DNA of 64,000 bases from Lysinibacillus sphaericus OT4b.31 (GTDB lineage Bacteria; Bacillota; Bacilli; Bacillales_A; Planococcaceae): NCBI RefSeq assembly GCF_000392615.1, contig NZ_KB933398.1, positions 3,563,462 through 3,627,461 of the forward strand, written 5' to 3'. A program made the translations under genes and the position numbers. The stretch's first letter is position 1. Each line of letters begins with the position of its first letter. The notes under the pieces were generated by a model. It was given only the letters and a program-made list of their open reading frames with translations, had not been told where the DNA came from and did no database searches. Below are positions 54,470 to 63,987 of the stretch, piece after piece.

Positions 54470-54902
54470 GAATATTACCTCCGTTGTTGCAATGTACATA
54501 ATCAATCAATTAAGCCTTGGTGTATTTGTATCTGTCAATACGTTCAGATGTTGAATTATCCTTTGTTCAGTAAGTTGGAGTCTTTTCGTTATAGACTTAG
54601 TAGTTTGCAATGTAATCAACATTGTACTTATCACTGAAACGTCAAACAATCTGAAACAGCTGCCCGGGCTTTGACGTAACTCAGTGACGCTTGTCTATCC
54701 ATTGAATCATGTTTAATACGCTAAAATAGCCATCTTTCACTATTTGACGGCTGTATTTTTATATTTCCAGTTCATAAATGCATGTTCTATTGTATCATTT
54801 TTTTCAACTGAACAGTATGTAATAAGCTGTGAACCTATCCATTTTCTCTTTCTTCGTATAAAATAAGAAGAGTCTACAATAGTTGAAGGAGAGAAAGACC
54901 TT
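54470..54902. other. menF-menA divergent intergenic region
   Basis: No convincing ORF, repeat or RNA. It must carry promoters for menF (minus) and menA (plus). AAGGAGAG before 54903 is the menA ribosome site. Confidence 0.4.
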
Positions 54903-55823
54903 ATGACCAAAGTCATTGAAGCTGATAGGGGTTTTAAAGTTTGGTGGCATTTAACACGACCACATACGTTAACCGCTTCATTCGTTCCAGTATTTTTAGG
55001 AACTGCAATTGCACTCGCAATTGATAAAGAAACAATTAATTTTGGACTATTTTTTGCTATGCTTATCGCAAGTATGCTCATTCAAGCAGCAACTAATATG
55101 TTCAACGAATACTATGATTACAAACTTGGACTTGATAATGAACACTCTGTTGGCATTGGCGGAACGATCGTCCGTCATGGTGTTCAACCAAAAACAATTA
55201 TGATGATTGCCTTAAGCTTTTATGCAATTGCGATGCTTCTTGGCGTTTATATTTGTGCATCAACCTCTTGGTGGCTCGCTGCCGTAGGAATCGTTTGCAT
55301 GCTTATTGGTTTTTTATATACTGGAGGGCCGTATCCTATTGCCTATTCACCATTTGGAGAAATTGTTTCTGGTGCTGTTATGGGAATGGGGATTGTCTTA
55401 ATCGCCTTTTATATTCAAACACTTACAGTAACACTTGATGCGATTTTACTCTCAGTACCAAGTATGATTTTAGTGGGTGGCATCATGCTGTCAAATAATA
55501 TTCGTGACATCGTTGGTGATACAGAAGGTGGTCGTAAAACACTTGCCATTTTAGTAGGACGTGACCGTGCTATTTCTGTGTTATCTGGCTTTTTCATCGT
55601 TTCGTACTTATGGGTAATTGCATTAGTAGCAATTGATGGTATTACCTTTTGGGCACTTATTATTTTCCTAAGTGTACCGAAGCCGCTTCGTGCCATCCAA
55701 ATTTTCCGCGATAAAAAAGAAGCGAAAGAAGTAATGCCTGCGATGAAATATACAGCGCAAACAAATACAATCTTTGGCTTCCTATTAGCAGTAGGACTGC
55801 TGTTAAATTACTTTTTCTATTAA
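54903..55823 (+). CDS. menA: 1,4-Dihydroxy-2-naphthoate prenyltransferase
   Basis: 306 residues, UbiA family integral membrane protein with about eight or nine helices. First aspartate-rich motif NMFNEYYDYKLGLDNEHS (near 70), second NNIRDIVGDTEGGRKTLAIL (near 200). Attaches the prenyl tail to DHNA in menaquinone synthesis. Divergent from menF, so the whole branch is built around one regulatory region. Terminator 30 bases after the stop. Confidence 0.94.
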   Translation: MTKVIEADRGFKVWWHLTRPHTLTASFVPVFLGTAIALAIDKETINFGLFFAMLIASMLIQAATNMFNEYYDYKLGLDNEHSVGIGGTIVRHGVQPKTIMMIALSFYAIAMLLGVYICASTSWWLAAVGIVCMLIGFLYTGGPYPIAYSPFGEIVSGAVMGMGIVLIAFYIQTLTVTLDAILLSVPSMILVGGIMLSNNIRDIVGDTEGGRKTLAILVGRDRAISVLSGFFIVSYLWVIALVAIDGITFWALIIFLSVPKPLRAIQIFRDKKEAKEVMPAMKYTAQTNTIFGFLLAVGLLLNYFFY

Positions 55824-55855
55824 TGAAGTACAACCCTAGCTATGGTAAATATGTG

Positions 55856-55884
55856 GCAGCCTTAACGGGTTGCTGCTTTTTTTA
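55856..55884 (+). terminator. Terminator of menA
   Basis: GCAGC-C and G-GCTGC-type arms (GCAGCCTTAACGGGTTGCTGC) with a T-run. It overlaps the 3' end of the convergent dipeptidase gene. Confidence 0.7.
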
Positions 55885-56788
55885 TAAATTGACGTAAATT
55901 ATTACTTGCTATACCACGTACCTCTTCGTCTAAAAAATGAGCACGTAAAGCTTCTAGTAAATTTTGCGCCTCCCCAGCATGTGCTAATCCCTGAACTGTG
56001 CAATCAATTCCGTCATAATCAGAACCTAGCCCGAGATGTTCAACTCCTACTAAATTAGCTAGATGCTTTACATGTGTAACTAAATCGTCTATTGTCGCAT
56101 CTTCACCGATAAATTTAGGGAAGTATACTACATGAATATGACCACCATGCGCTACTAGTGCCTTGGCCTGCTTATCTGTTAAATTACGTGGATGATCACA
56201 AAGTGCTCGCGCATTACTATGACTAGCAATAATATGCTTCGCTAATGGCAAGACATCCCAAAAGCCCTGCTCATTTAAATGAGATACATCTATAATAATA
56301 GCTCGCTCATTTAGCAAATCCACTACTTCTTTTCCAAATGCTTTTAGGCCAAGACTGGCATCTTGTTCAGCGCCATAAGCTACGGCATTTTCTTCATTCC
56401 ATGTAAGCCCAACAAGCTTTACGCCTGCATCTAAAATAGCGGACAGCTTTGTTAAATCACTACCGATAGGACTACAGCCCTCTAAACTTAAAATAGCACC
56501 AATTTCGTGTGGAGCCAATGTATCTAGTTGTGACCACTCTGTAATATGCACCATGCCTTCGGTTTGTAAAACATGCGTATGGAATACTTCAATTTGACGC
56601 ATGACCTCTAAAAATTGCAAACTCTGCGGGATATCTGGTTTAATAAAAATAGCAAACACTTGTGCTTTGACTTGCCCTAGTTGCAGCCTTTCTTTGTTTG
56701 CATGCAAACGTCTATCATCTGCAAACTTTGCTGTTTCTAGCTGCGTTAATTTCATTAGTACATCGCAATGTAAATCAATAATTTCCAT
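55862..56788 (-). CDS. Membrane dipeptidase family M19
   Basis: 308 residues from the ATG at 56788, 8 bases after AGAGG; a GTG at 56797 is possible. Zinc site: HCD in IIDLHCDVLMKL, glutamate in ILSLEGCSPIG (near 120), histidines in IDVSHLNEQGFW and IIASHSNARALCDHPRNL, and the aspartate in GLGSDYDGID. A zinc dipeptidase acting on dipeptides, often L-D or D-containing. No clear operon link. The C-terminus overlaps the menA terminator. Confidence 0.9.
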   Translation of the reverse strand: MEIIDLHCDVLMKLTQLETAKFADDRRLHANKERLQLGQVKAQVFAIFIKPDIPQSLQFLEVMRQIEVFHTHVLQTEGMVHITEWSQLDTLAPHEIGAILSLEGCSPIGSDLTKLSAILDAGVKLVGLTWNEENAVAYGAEQDASLGLKAFGKEVVDLLNERAIIIDVSHLNEQGFWDVLPLAKHIIASHSNARALCDHPRNLTDKQAKALVAHGGHIHVVYFPKFIGEDATIDDLVTHVKHLANLVGVEHLGLGSDYDGIDCTVQGLAHAGEAQNLLEALRAHFLDEEVRGIASNNLRQFIKKAATR

Positions 56789-56839
56789 GCCCTTCACCTC
56801 TTACAGCTATTATACTGCTCATGGCAAGGATTGCTTAAA

Positions 56840-57289
56840 TTAATTTTTATCAGAAGGTGTATCTGATGAGCCAAACTCTTCAACTTCTTCGAAATCATCC
56901 GATTTTGGCGATGCCGATAGTACTTCTTCTTCCACGGGTCTTATTTGCTCCTCTTTTTGTTCCGCATGCTCTACACACGTCGATGCTTTTGGCATAGCTT
57001 CTAAGCGTCCAAGTGGGATTTCCTCTCCACAGACAGTACATGTGCCGTATGTGCCATCTTGCATTGCTTGAAGCGCACGTTTAATTTCCTCAGCATCATC
57101 ACCTCGGTGTCCATCGATAGCCATTTCTGTTAGCTGATCTGTTAAATCACTTGCATTGTCAGCAGGATGATTATCATAATTAGATAGCTCTGTTGCTTGT
57201 GGTCGCTCTGCTTCCTCAAGCTGTTGTTCTATTTCCTGCAAGTCCTGTTCTAATTGCTTTTTTAACTTTTCCATCACTTGTTGGTTCAA
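56840..57289 (-). CDS. TraR/DksA-type zinc-finger protein (YteA-like)
   Basis: 149 residues. N-terminal coiled coil (KLKKQLEQDLQEIEQQLEEAE), a middle segment NHPADNASDLTDQLTEMAID typical of the YteA group, and the zinc finger CTVCGEEIPLGRLEAMPKAS with CVEH (near 97-120; the last ligand appears to be histidine). The acidic tail (EEVEEFGSSDTPSD) is unstructured. It may bind RNA polymerase like DksA, but a role in bacilli is not established. Single gene. Confidence 0.8.
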   Translation of the reverse strand: MNQQVMEKLKKQLEQDLQEIEQQLEEAERPQATELSNYDNHPADNASDLTDQLTEMAIDGHRGDDAEEIKRALQAMQDGTYGTCTVCGEEIPLGRLEAMPKASTCVEHAEQKEEQIRPVEEEVLSASPKSDDFEEVEEFGSSDTPSDKN

Positions 57290-57362
57290 AAAAATCTCCT
57301 CCTCATGCTTTCATTTTTTCCTAAATTAATGTTTCTAAAACATAAAGCATGACAAGGCTTAC

Positions 57363-58124
57363 TTAATTTTGCGCATACACCATTATTGCATCATGTAAAA
57401 ATTGTGTAGCACCCGTTGTTACACGCTCATCATAATAGGCTGTAAAAAGCTCATCAGCAACATACATTTGCGCTAAACCAACATGTGCTTCCTTGGAATA
57501 CTGCGGCCATGAAAAGCTTAGCCAACGTTTATGAAGCTCTGCAACCTCCATTGCTACATCATTTTTTGTATCGCCAATTTCCATTGCCTCTTTTAAACGT
57601 TCAAATAATTGCTGTTCTAGCTGCTGCATCGCCGTAAATTGCTCCTCCGTCATATTTTTCAACTTAGAATTCGATGCTTCTATTGTGTCATTACCATATT
57701 TCGCACGAATTTCTTCACCATATTGCTTTTCATTATCCTCAATTAGCTTCTCTTTAAATCCATTAAACTTCTCTTCGTTTGTCATTGGTCGTTCCTCCTC
57801 TAATGATTCAATCGTTTTTTCTACTGTTTGTAATAATTTTTCAAGTTGCTCTTTTCGTTGGAGTAAGGCCATGCGATGCGTTTCAAGTGCAACTATAGGT
57901 TGAAAATCAGGCGCCTGAATTATTTCCTGAATTGTTGCCAACTTCATATCTAACGCTCTGTAAAATAGTATTTGTTGCAGTACATCGACCTCATTTTCTC
58001 CATAAAATCGATAACCTGCCTCGTTTGTTCTTGCTGGCTTTAGCAAATCAATTTCATCATAATACCGTAACGTTCTTGTACTGACGCCAGACAGATTGGC
58101 TAGTTCCTGTATCGAGTATTCCAC
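57363..58124 (-). CDS. MerR-family regulator with TipAS-like ligand domain
   Basis: About 253 residues. GTG start at 58124 chosen, eight bases after GGAGG; the frame extends to 58139. N-terminal MerR helix-turn-helix (YSIQELANLSGVSTRTLRYY DEIDLL), a dimerising coiled coil (MALLQRKEQLEKLLQTVEKT), then a C-terminal all-helical TipAS-type domain (about 135-253; YGEEIRAKYGN, WLSFSWPQYSKEAHVGLAQMY). TipAS-type proteins sense antibiotics or other small ligands. The target promoter is probably its own; no partner gene is adjacent. Confidence 0.85.
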   Translation of the reverse strand: MEYSIQELANLSGVSTRTLRYYDEIDLLKPARTNEAGYRFYGENEVDVLQQILFYRALDMKLATIQEIIQAPDFQPIVALETHRMALLQRKEQLEKLLQTVEKTIESLEEERPMTNEEKFNGFKEKLIEDNEKQYGEEIRAKYGNDTIEASNSKLKNMTEEQFTAMQQLEQQLFERLKEAMEIGDTKNDVAMEVAELHKRWLSFSWPQYSKEAHVGLAQMYVADELFTAYYDERVTTGATQFLHDAIMVYAQN

Positions 58125-58290
58125 CACTTTCACCTCCACTACCCATACTCTAAACCTTTACGCAACGTCAAGGTCAAGAGAAAAATCTTATATTTATTTT
58201 TTAAAAACTACTCCAGTTATCCGATACTTTGATGACACGTGTTTGTTTATAGTCTTTTTTCTTTGGAAATAGGAGTATCTATATAAACCT

Positions 58291-58414
58291 GTTACTTTCC
58301 GCTAAGGCAGACGCTTTTCACGGGCATGGCTTCAGTTTCCTCGTCGCTACGCTCCTGTGGGGCATTCAGCTCATGCTATTCCCGCAGAAGTCGCCGCCTG
58401 CACTCCAATCAACT
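58291..58414 (-). repeat. Dispersed GC-rich repeat copy
   Basis: GTTACTTTCCGCTAAGGC to ACTCCAATCAACTAGT. Its reverse complement has TTGATTGGAGTGCAGG, CGGCGACTTCTGCGGGAA and CGTAGCGACGAGG, matching the core of the copy at 11674. It stands 5' of a transposase remnant, as at 28201 and 47595. Confidence 0.75.
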
Positions 58415-58529
58415 AGTGCACGTCTGTAAATGATTGAGGTGATGGGTAGGATGACGAACAATAGTAATAATGAACCAGATTAATTAGACATGCTGACATC
58501 GGAAAATCATTGAACTCCTTTTTGGGTAC

Positions 58530-58818
58530 AATCATATGGAAGAAGCCGATCATTTACGTTATCAAAGTGACATGAAACAAACGTGCACGTAGAAAAGAAA
58601 CGATGGAACGTGTATGTACGGATGCGAAAGAAAAGCATGGTATGCGTTGGACAACCTTACGAGTGATTAAAAAATTGTTCATGCAGGGGATGCTTACTTT
58701 TGCTGCCATGAATTTGAAGAAGCTAGCTAATGAACATGCTAAAGTCCAAAATTGGAAGAAAATAGTTGATCGTAGAGTACTACTCTCGCTAACAGGAATA
58801 TTGGTAATTATTTACTAA
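58530..58818 (+). pseudogene. IS1182-type transposase, C-terminal remnant
   Basis: MEEADHLRYQSDMKQT (58534-58581), a frameshift, then RKETMERVCTDAKEKHGMRW and TTLRVIKKLFMQGMLTFAAM NLKKLA. This is the end of an IS1182-family DDE transposase, including the catalytic-glutamate block RKETMERVF-type. After LAN the frame reads unrelated sequence to a stop at 58818. The stretch 58440-58530 has no recognisable content. Confidence 0.8.
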
Positions 58819-58824
58819 AATTTC

Positions 58825-58866
58825 AAAAGGTATTCGGAATGTGATTATTCCGAATACCTTTCGTTT
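58825..58866 (+). terminator. Terminator-type hairpin after the transposase remnant
   Basis: AAAAGGTATTCGGAAT and ATTCCGAATACCTTT arms with loop GTGATT, then TCGTTTTC. It is similar to the hairpin at 27925, which lies in the same place relative to another remnant. Confidence 0.75.
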
Positions 58867-58902
58867 TCAATCTGGGGCATCTCAATGAGATGCCTTTTAT
58901 TC

Positions 58903-60111
58903 CTACTTTGCATAGCCTCCGTGCCACATAATGTTGCGGTAGTTTTCTACATCCGTATCGCCCTCTGTATTGAAAAACAACACACGGGAATGCTCGTTTA
59001 TTTGTAAAGTATCCCTTAGTAAGGCATAATGCTCATTTGTCATTAATTCATAAAAACATCCAAATGGAGCCGCTCCTGATTCCCCTGCAACAATACGGGC
59101 ATCTGTTCCAATTGCATTGCCTAACACCCTCATACCAGTTGCAGCGACAGTCTCGTGACAGCATATCCCTATCTTCGTATAGGTTTTTAAAATTTCCCAA
59201 GCCATTGGATTTGGTTCTCCACAAGCTAAACCTGCCATAATAGTCTGCATTTCTCCTCCAACCGTTACATAATGTGGTGCTCCTTGTTTAAAGCTTTCGT
59301 AAAAGCAATTTGCCGCATAAGGCTCTACTAAAATGAACGTAATTTCTTGTGTATAAGATTGCTTTAAATAGGCCACAACGGCACCTGCAAAAGACCCTAC
59401 ACCCGCTTGCAAAAATACATGCGAAGGCGCCTTTTCCAGCTGATCCACCACTTCTTTTACAAGCGTTGTATAGCCTTGCATAATCCATAGCGGTATTTCC
59501 TCATAACCTTCCCACATTGTATCCTGTATGATGACCCAGCCATTGTCTTGCGCAAGCTTTGCGGTATAACGAACCGTATCATCATAATTCATAGTCGTCA
59601 TTTCTGCATAAGCGCCTTCATTCTTAATATTTTGTAGACGCTCCTCGGCACTACCAGCAGGCATATAAATTCGTGCTTTAAAGCCAAGCTCTCGAGCAGC
59701 CCAAGCTACCCCACGACCATGATTACCATCTGTCGTTGAAATAAACGTTAAGTCTCCTAACTGTTTTTTTACTTCTGGTGATTTAAGTTGTTCAAATGAT
59801 AAATCTTCAATATTTCTTCCTAATATATTGGCGACATACTGTCCTATTGCATAAACACCGCCTAATACTTTGAATGCATTTAAGTCAAAGCGATAAGACT
59901 CATCTTTTACCATTATATTTTGTACGCCCAGCAATGAGGCAAGAGCTTGTAAATTTCGTAGAGGTGTATTTTTAAACTTTTCATATGTATGATGAAATGC
60001 TGTAACACGATTTACTTGCTCTGATGTGAAATGCTGTAAAAAAGGTACGGATTGTTCTATATTTTTCTGTAATAAATATTGTTGATTATTCACCCACACA
60101 AGTTTATCCAT
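58903..60111 (-). CDS. dpaL: Diaminopropionate ammonia-lyase
   Basis: 402 residues from the ATG at 60111 (AGGAGG seven bases before). Fold-type II PLP enzyme: lysine in RFDLNAFKVLGGVYA (near 75), STTDGNHGRGVAWAA (near 125), the glycine-rich loop LQAGVGSFAGAVVAYL (near 235) and NTEGDTDVENYR near the end. Splits 2,3-diaminopropionate into pyruvate and ammonia. Single gene with no transporter or regulator beside it. Confidence 0.92.
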   Translation of the reverse strand: MDKLVWVNNQQYLLQKNIEQSVPFLQHFTSEQVNRVTAFHHTYEKFKNTPLRNLQALASLLGVQNIMVKDESYRFDLNAFKVLGGVYAIGQYVANILGRNIEDLSFEQLKSPEVKKQLGDLTFISTTDGNHGRGVAWAARELGFKARIYMPAGSAEERLQNIKNEGAYAEMTTMNYDDTVRYTAKLAQDNGWVIIQDTMWEGYEEIPLWIMQGYTTLVKEVVDQLEKAPSHVFLQAGVGSFAGAVVAYLKQSYTQEITFILVEPYAANCFYESFKQGAPHYVTVGGEMQTIMAGLACGEPNPMAWEILKTYTKIGICCHETVAATGMRVLGNAIGTDARIVAGESGAAPFGCFYELMTNEHYALLRDTLQINEHSRVLFFNTEGDTDVENYRNIMWHGGYAK

Positions 60112-60292
60112 CCATATTCCTCCTAGTCTTGTTTCTATTACCATCTTAGTCGATTAAGGCGTAAAATTCAAAATAAGGTACCAAAATAAAAAATGAACAT
60201 AAAGGTCCTCAGTATATTCATAAAGCACCGTTTATCTTACATTAATGGTACGATAAAATGAAAATCTAGGGCTTTCTCTTGTGAATATACAT

Positions 60293-60332
60293 AAAAAAAA
60301 TGCAGTAGATAAAATTAATATCTACTGCATTT
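60293..60332 (-). terminator. Terminator of the SLH gene
   Basis: AAATGCAGTAGATA and TATCTACTGCATTT arms, 14 bp perfect, with an A-run that is a T-run on the minus strand. 80 bases after the SLH stop. Confidence 0.85.
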
Positions 60333-60411
60333 AGTATGTCCCACGTCAGGTAATTTACCTTGTGGAAAAACAAATATCTGTCATAGGAAATCCTTGCTTA
60401 ATCCATATAAT

Positions 60412-63201
60412 TTATCTTTGCACTGTTATTGTTTGTGAAGTGAAATCTAACTTATTTCCATTATTATCTGTAATAGCATTACGTGGTGAAGCTTGAATCG
60501 TAACATTTCTACCGTTTTCAAATAAATATCCACTCTGAGATATTGTAATCAGCACTCTATCATTGCCTTGTGCATAAGTACTTGCTGCTACCGAAGAACC
60601 ATTCACACTAATATCAAAGTCCATACTATTAACGTTTATTACTGGCTCACTGAAAACAAGTTCTAACGTTTGTGAATTGCTAACATTCACATTCACAACC
60701 TTTGGTGCAATATTTTCTTTAAGATTAACTGTAGTTCGCACCTCATCGAATGATTCCATAGAGTTTGCTGCTCTTAAGCCTTTAATCGTGAAATTTCGTA
60801 TGCCATTAAAATAATTCGAATCTTTTTTCACTGTAAGCTTAATGCGATTTAAATTGGATGCCTCTACAACTGCACTTTCTACTTGAGCGTTATCAATAAT
60901 ATAATTTTGAACGTTTTGAGCAAGTGCTGGATCAACTGGATAATTGAAATTTAAATAAACAATATTATTATCTTTAATAGAATAATCTGTCGCAGATGTT
61001 TGAATTGCATTGTACTGCGTTAATGTCAGTTTATTACCATTAACACTTAAATCACCGTTACGTGTAAATTTTACATTTTGCACTTCATTGATAGGCACAC
61101 CATATAAATTCGTAACATTAAATAAAGTTAGTTTGCCATCGTAAAGAGCTCCCTTTGTATCATAAGGGCCTAGCAGACCTGCAATTTTAACACGTAATTT
61201 TGTAGGCTGATCTTTTACGGTATGAATATCGCTTTGAGATCCTCTTGATACCTCATACAAAATGTGGTTATTCATATAGCTTCCCGTAAATGATGCTTTT
61301 GCGTAAGCTCCTATCTGTACTGGCTTATCGAACGATAATTGTAAATATTCTACATTATCCTCGTAAACAATTTCAGAATTCATTAGGACAGGCGCTCTGT
61401 CATCTTTTATAAAGTTATATACAGTTGAGAATGTTGCCGTTTCACCTGATAAGTCAGTAATGACACGGCTAGAAGCTGTCCCAATCGTTGTAATTCCTTG
61501 AAGTATACTTTTTGGATCAACCGTCACATTGATTAAACGACCATTTTTGGGATCTTTCTCTACTTTATTCACGGAAATTGAAGTCTGTCCGTTTTTAATT
61601 AAAAGATCATATGCATAAAGTGGTTGAATCTCTTCTGAGAATAATAACTGGAATGTATTTGGGCCAGTTTGTGTGACAGAAGATAGTGTTGGCGGAATAC
61701 CATCCTTATCTCCTTTTTTCACTGTTACAGTTGCAGGGTTTGGTGAAATTATATTCCCTGACAAATCTGTTGCCGCTACAAATGTAATCTGCATAGCTGT
61801 ACCTGGTGTTAAATAACTACCATTCACTGTTGCAGCTGATAAATCAAAGGTTGCTTCAGTTGCGTTTTGTTCAATACTCCCTACCACATTCATTACCTTT
61901 GTTCCATTTGGTAATGTGAATTGAATGCGTTCATTTGGAAATGCTGCCATTGGCTTAGAAAACTGCACTTTTACGATTGAAGAGTTATTTCCTTGTGTTG
62001 TTCCCAAAATAGTAGGTGGTTGTGTATCCCCAGCAATGACAAAATTCGCATCTACTCTTTTAAGCAGTAAGCCCTTTTCAGATTTGATGTTGTTTAACAC
62101 ATAACGATGTGTGCCTTTTAATGGCTCATTTACTGTAAAGATGATTGATTTTCTATCAGCACTGATTTCTGTTTTCACAACTGATAGTGCTCTTAAAGTG
62201 TCCACATTAGAGAAAGCCGCAATATTATCCTGTAATTTCCCATCTGTTTTTAAGACAGACAGCGGGTCAATTGCTAGGTTGAAAACAACTTTGATCTGAG
62301 AGGCATTGATTCCCTCAATGGATTGCACCTTCAGCTCATTGACTTCATATGTAACAACAGCTGAATAGGATTTATCATTAATTTTAAAATCTACCTTTGT
62401 TTCCACATTTTCAGTAAGTGGCGTTGCTAATGTTACCTTATGGCTTGTCCCATCTGTTAATGTAACCTGTAGTGTATTGGCATCTACAACTTTAACTGTT
62501 TGGATGAGTAAAGGTACTTCATGTTCTTTGAGCATATCAGTGACATTTGTCATAGTACGATGTAAAAAAGATGCAAAGTGACCACGTGTTAATGTGTTGG
62601 TTGGATTAAATGCCTTAACATTTGTAATCTTTGCATACTCTAGTGCAATAATTGCCTCACGATTCTCTGTTGAGGACGTATTTTTTAAATCTGTAATAGA
62701 AGATTTATAGTTTTCTTCTTTATACTTCGCAATTAAATCGATATCGTAAACTGTTTCAATAGCACGTACTAAGTAAGAAGCCATTTGTTCACGAGTAATA
62801 TTCTCGGAAGGAGATAATTTGTTATTAGTACCTTTGGAAATACCTGTATCATATATAAGTGCTGCATATTGTAATAATTCTTTATCTTTTGTAGATGCAG
62901 GCTGTAAGTCTGTAAAACGTACTTTTTTATTGTAATCTACTGGTACTTGATAGTGTTCAGATACAAGCCATTTCCCTAAAAATTTTGTGACATTGCCACG
63001 CGTAAGGGGAGCATTTGGTCTAAATGTACCGTCAGTATATCCACCTACAATTTTTGCATCTGCTAATGCCAAAATCCCCTCTTTATGGTCACTCTTTGCA
63101 ATATCTGTAAAGGAGGCTGCACTTGCAGCAGGAACAACAGCTGCCGCAACCAATGCAGCAGATGCTGTACTCACAATCCATTTACTTTGATTTTTTTTCA
63201 T
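60412..63201 (-). CDS. Secreted S-layer-homology (SLH) protein with Ig-like domains
   Basis: 929 residues. Signal peptide (WIVSTASAALVAAAVVPAAS, cut near ASA). Three SLH modules about 30-75, 95-145 and 165-215 (e.g. GGYTDGTFRPNAPLTRGNVT; GTNNKLSPSENITREQMASY; AFNPTNTLTRGHFASFLHRT), which bind pyruvylated cell-wall polymer. The rest is a series of Ig-like (Big/SbsA-type) domains, each opening like QPPTILGTT, GIPPTLSSV, RAPVLMNSE, IAPKVVNV, followed by a VQFSKPM/LLFSEEI strand. It lies on the cell surface. Whether it is the S-layer lattice protein itself or an accessory is not decidable. GGAGG site and a terminator frame it. Confidence 0.9.
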   Translation of the reverse strand: MKKNQSKWIVSTASAALVAAAVVPAASAASFTDIAKSDHKEGILALADAKIVGGYTDGTFRPNAPLTRGNVTKFLGKWLVSEHYQVPVDYNKKVRFTDLQPASTKDKELLQYAALIYDTGISKGTNNKLSPSENITREQMASYLVRAIETVYDIDLIAKYKEENYKSSITDLKNTSSTENREAIIALEYAKITNVKAFNPTNTLTRGHFASFLHRTMTNVTDMLKEHEVPLLIQTVKVVDANTLQVTLTDGTSHKVTLATPLTENVETKVDFKINDKSYSAVVTYEVNELKVQSIEGINASQIKVVFNLAIDPLSVLKTDGKLQDNIAAFSNVDTLRALSVVKTEISADRKSIIFTVNEPLKGTHRYVLNNIKSEKGLLLKRVDANFVIAGDTQPPTILGTTQGNNSSIVKVQFSKPMAAFPNERIQFTLPNGTKVMNVVGSIEQNATEATFDLSAATVNGSYLTPGTAMQITFVAATDLSGNIISPNPATVTVKKGDKDGIPPTLSSVTQTGPNTFQLLFSEEIQPLYAYDLLIKNGQTSISVNKVEKDPKNGRLINVTVDPKSILQGITTIGTASSRVITDLSGETATFSTVYNFIKDDRAPVLMNSEIVYEDNVEYLQLSFDKPVQIGAYAKASFTGSYMNNHILYEVSRGSQSDIHTVKDQPTKLRVKIAGLLGPYDTKGALYDGKLTLFNVTNLYGVPINEVQNVKFTRNGDLSVNGNKLTLTQYNAIQTSATDYSIKDNNIVYLNFNYPVDPALAQNVQNYIIDNAQVESAVVEASNLNRIKLTVKKDSNYFNGIRNFTIKGLRAANSMESFDEVRTTVNLKENIAPKVVNVNVSNSQTLELVFSEPVINVNSMDFDISVNGSSVAASTYAQGNDRVLITISQSGYLFENGRNVTIQASPRNAITDNNGNKLDFTSQTITVQR

Positions 63202-63532
63202 ATTAATAACCTCCTACTAATTCTGTTCATCTCTATTATAAAAGAAAGATAGATTTATTCCAAAGGATATACCAATATTATCGAGTTTTACCATGGAATA
63301 TTTGTCTAATCAATAGTAAACAATCATCAAATTGAAATAATTCCCAAGTATTTGAAGTAACGAATACTTCGTCGTGATTACTAATCGCAAAACAATTTTG
63401 ATAAGATCTATGAAGAAGTTAAAAAGCTTTATAGGAGTGTAATACCTGAATAAGAAAATGGCTTGGTTGGAAACAACAAATGCGGCGGCGCATATGAAGC
63501 AACTATTGTACTAGATTTAACAAGTATCATCA
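63202..63532. other. Gap between the SLH gene and the tRNA operon
   Basis: About 330 bases with no recognisable gene. It should hold the SLH promoter. GCGGCGGCGCATATG at 63482-63496 is a local GC-rich spot; no ORF of interest covers it. Confidence 0.4.
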
Positions 63533-63572
63533 AAAAAGCACAGTAGATGTAAAAACATCTACTGTGCTTTAG
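63533..63572 (-). terminator. Terminator of the tRNA operon
   Basis: AAAGCACAGTAGATG and CATCTACTGTGCTTT arms, 15 bp perfect, followed by TTT on the minus strand, two bases after tRNA-Glu. Confidence 0.88.
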
Positions 63573-63574
63573 TA

Positions 63575-63646
63575 TGACCCCTACGGGATTCGAACCCGTG
63601 TTACCGCCGTGAAAGGGCGGTGTCTTAACCGCTTGACCAAGGGGCC
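63575..63646 (-). tRNA. tRNA-Glu (anticodon TTC)
   Basis: 72-nt cloverleaf on the minus strand: GGCCCCTTGGTCAAGCGG start, anticodon loop within CCGCCCTTTCACGGCGG, T-arm GGGTTCGAATCCC. The CCA end is not encoded. Last tRNA of the operon. Confidence 0.97.
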
Positions 63647-63648
63647 AA

Positions 63649-63739
63649 TGGCGGAGAAGGAGGGATTTGAACCCTCGCGCCGGTTACCCGACCTACACCC
63701 TTAGCAGGGGCGCCTCTTCAGCCTCTTGAGTACTTCCCC
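63649..63739 (-). tRNA. tRNA-Ser (anticodon GCT)
   Basis: About 91 nt with encoded CCA and a long variable arm, as expected for serine. Anticodon stem-loop CCCCTGCTAAGGGG-type; acceptor GGGGAAG with CTTCTCC. Confidence 0.96.
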
Positions 63740-63752
63740 GTAAATAAAAAAA

Positions 63753-63829
63753 TGGCTCCGAAGGCAGGACTCGAACCTGCGACAACCTGATTAACAGTCA
63801 GGTGCTACTACCAACTGAGCTACTTCGGA
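63753..63829 (-). tRNA. tRNA-Asn (anticodon GTT)
   Basis: 77 nt with encoded CCA. Acceptor TCCGAAG with CTTCGGA; anticodon stem-loop CCTGACTGTTAATCAGG. Confidence 0.97.
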
Positions 63830-63833
63830 ATAA

Positions 63834-63910
<77 letters not shown>

Positions 63911-63913
63911 ATT

Positions 63914-63987
63914 TGGAGCGGGTGATGAGAATCGAACTCACGACATCAGCTTGGAAGGCTGAGGTTTTACCATTAAACTACACCCGC
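63914..63987 (-). tRNA. tRNA-Gly (anticodon TCC)
   Basis: 74 nt with encoded CCA. Acceptor GCGGGTG with CACCCGC; anticodon loop CTTCCAA. A further TGGTGGG at 63993-63999 is the CCA end of another tRNA that runs off the window. Confidence 0.97.
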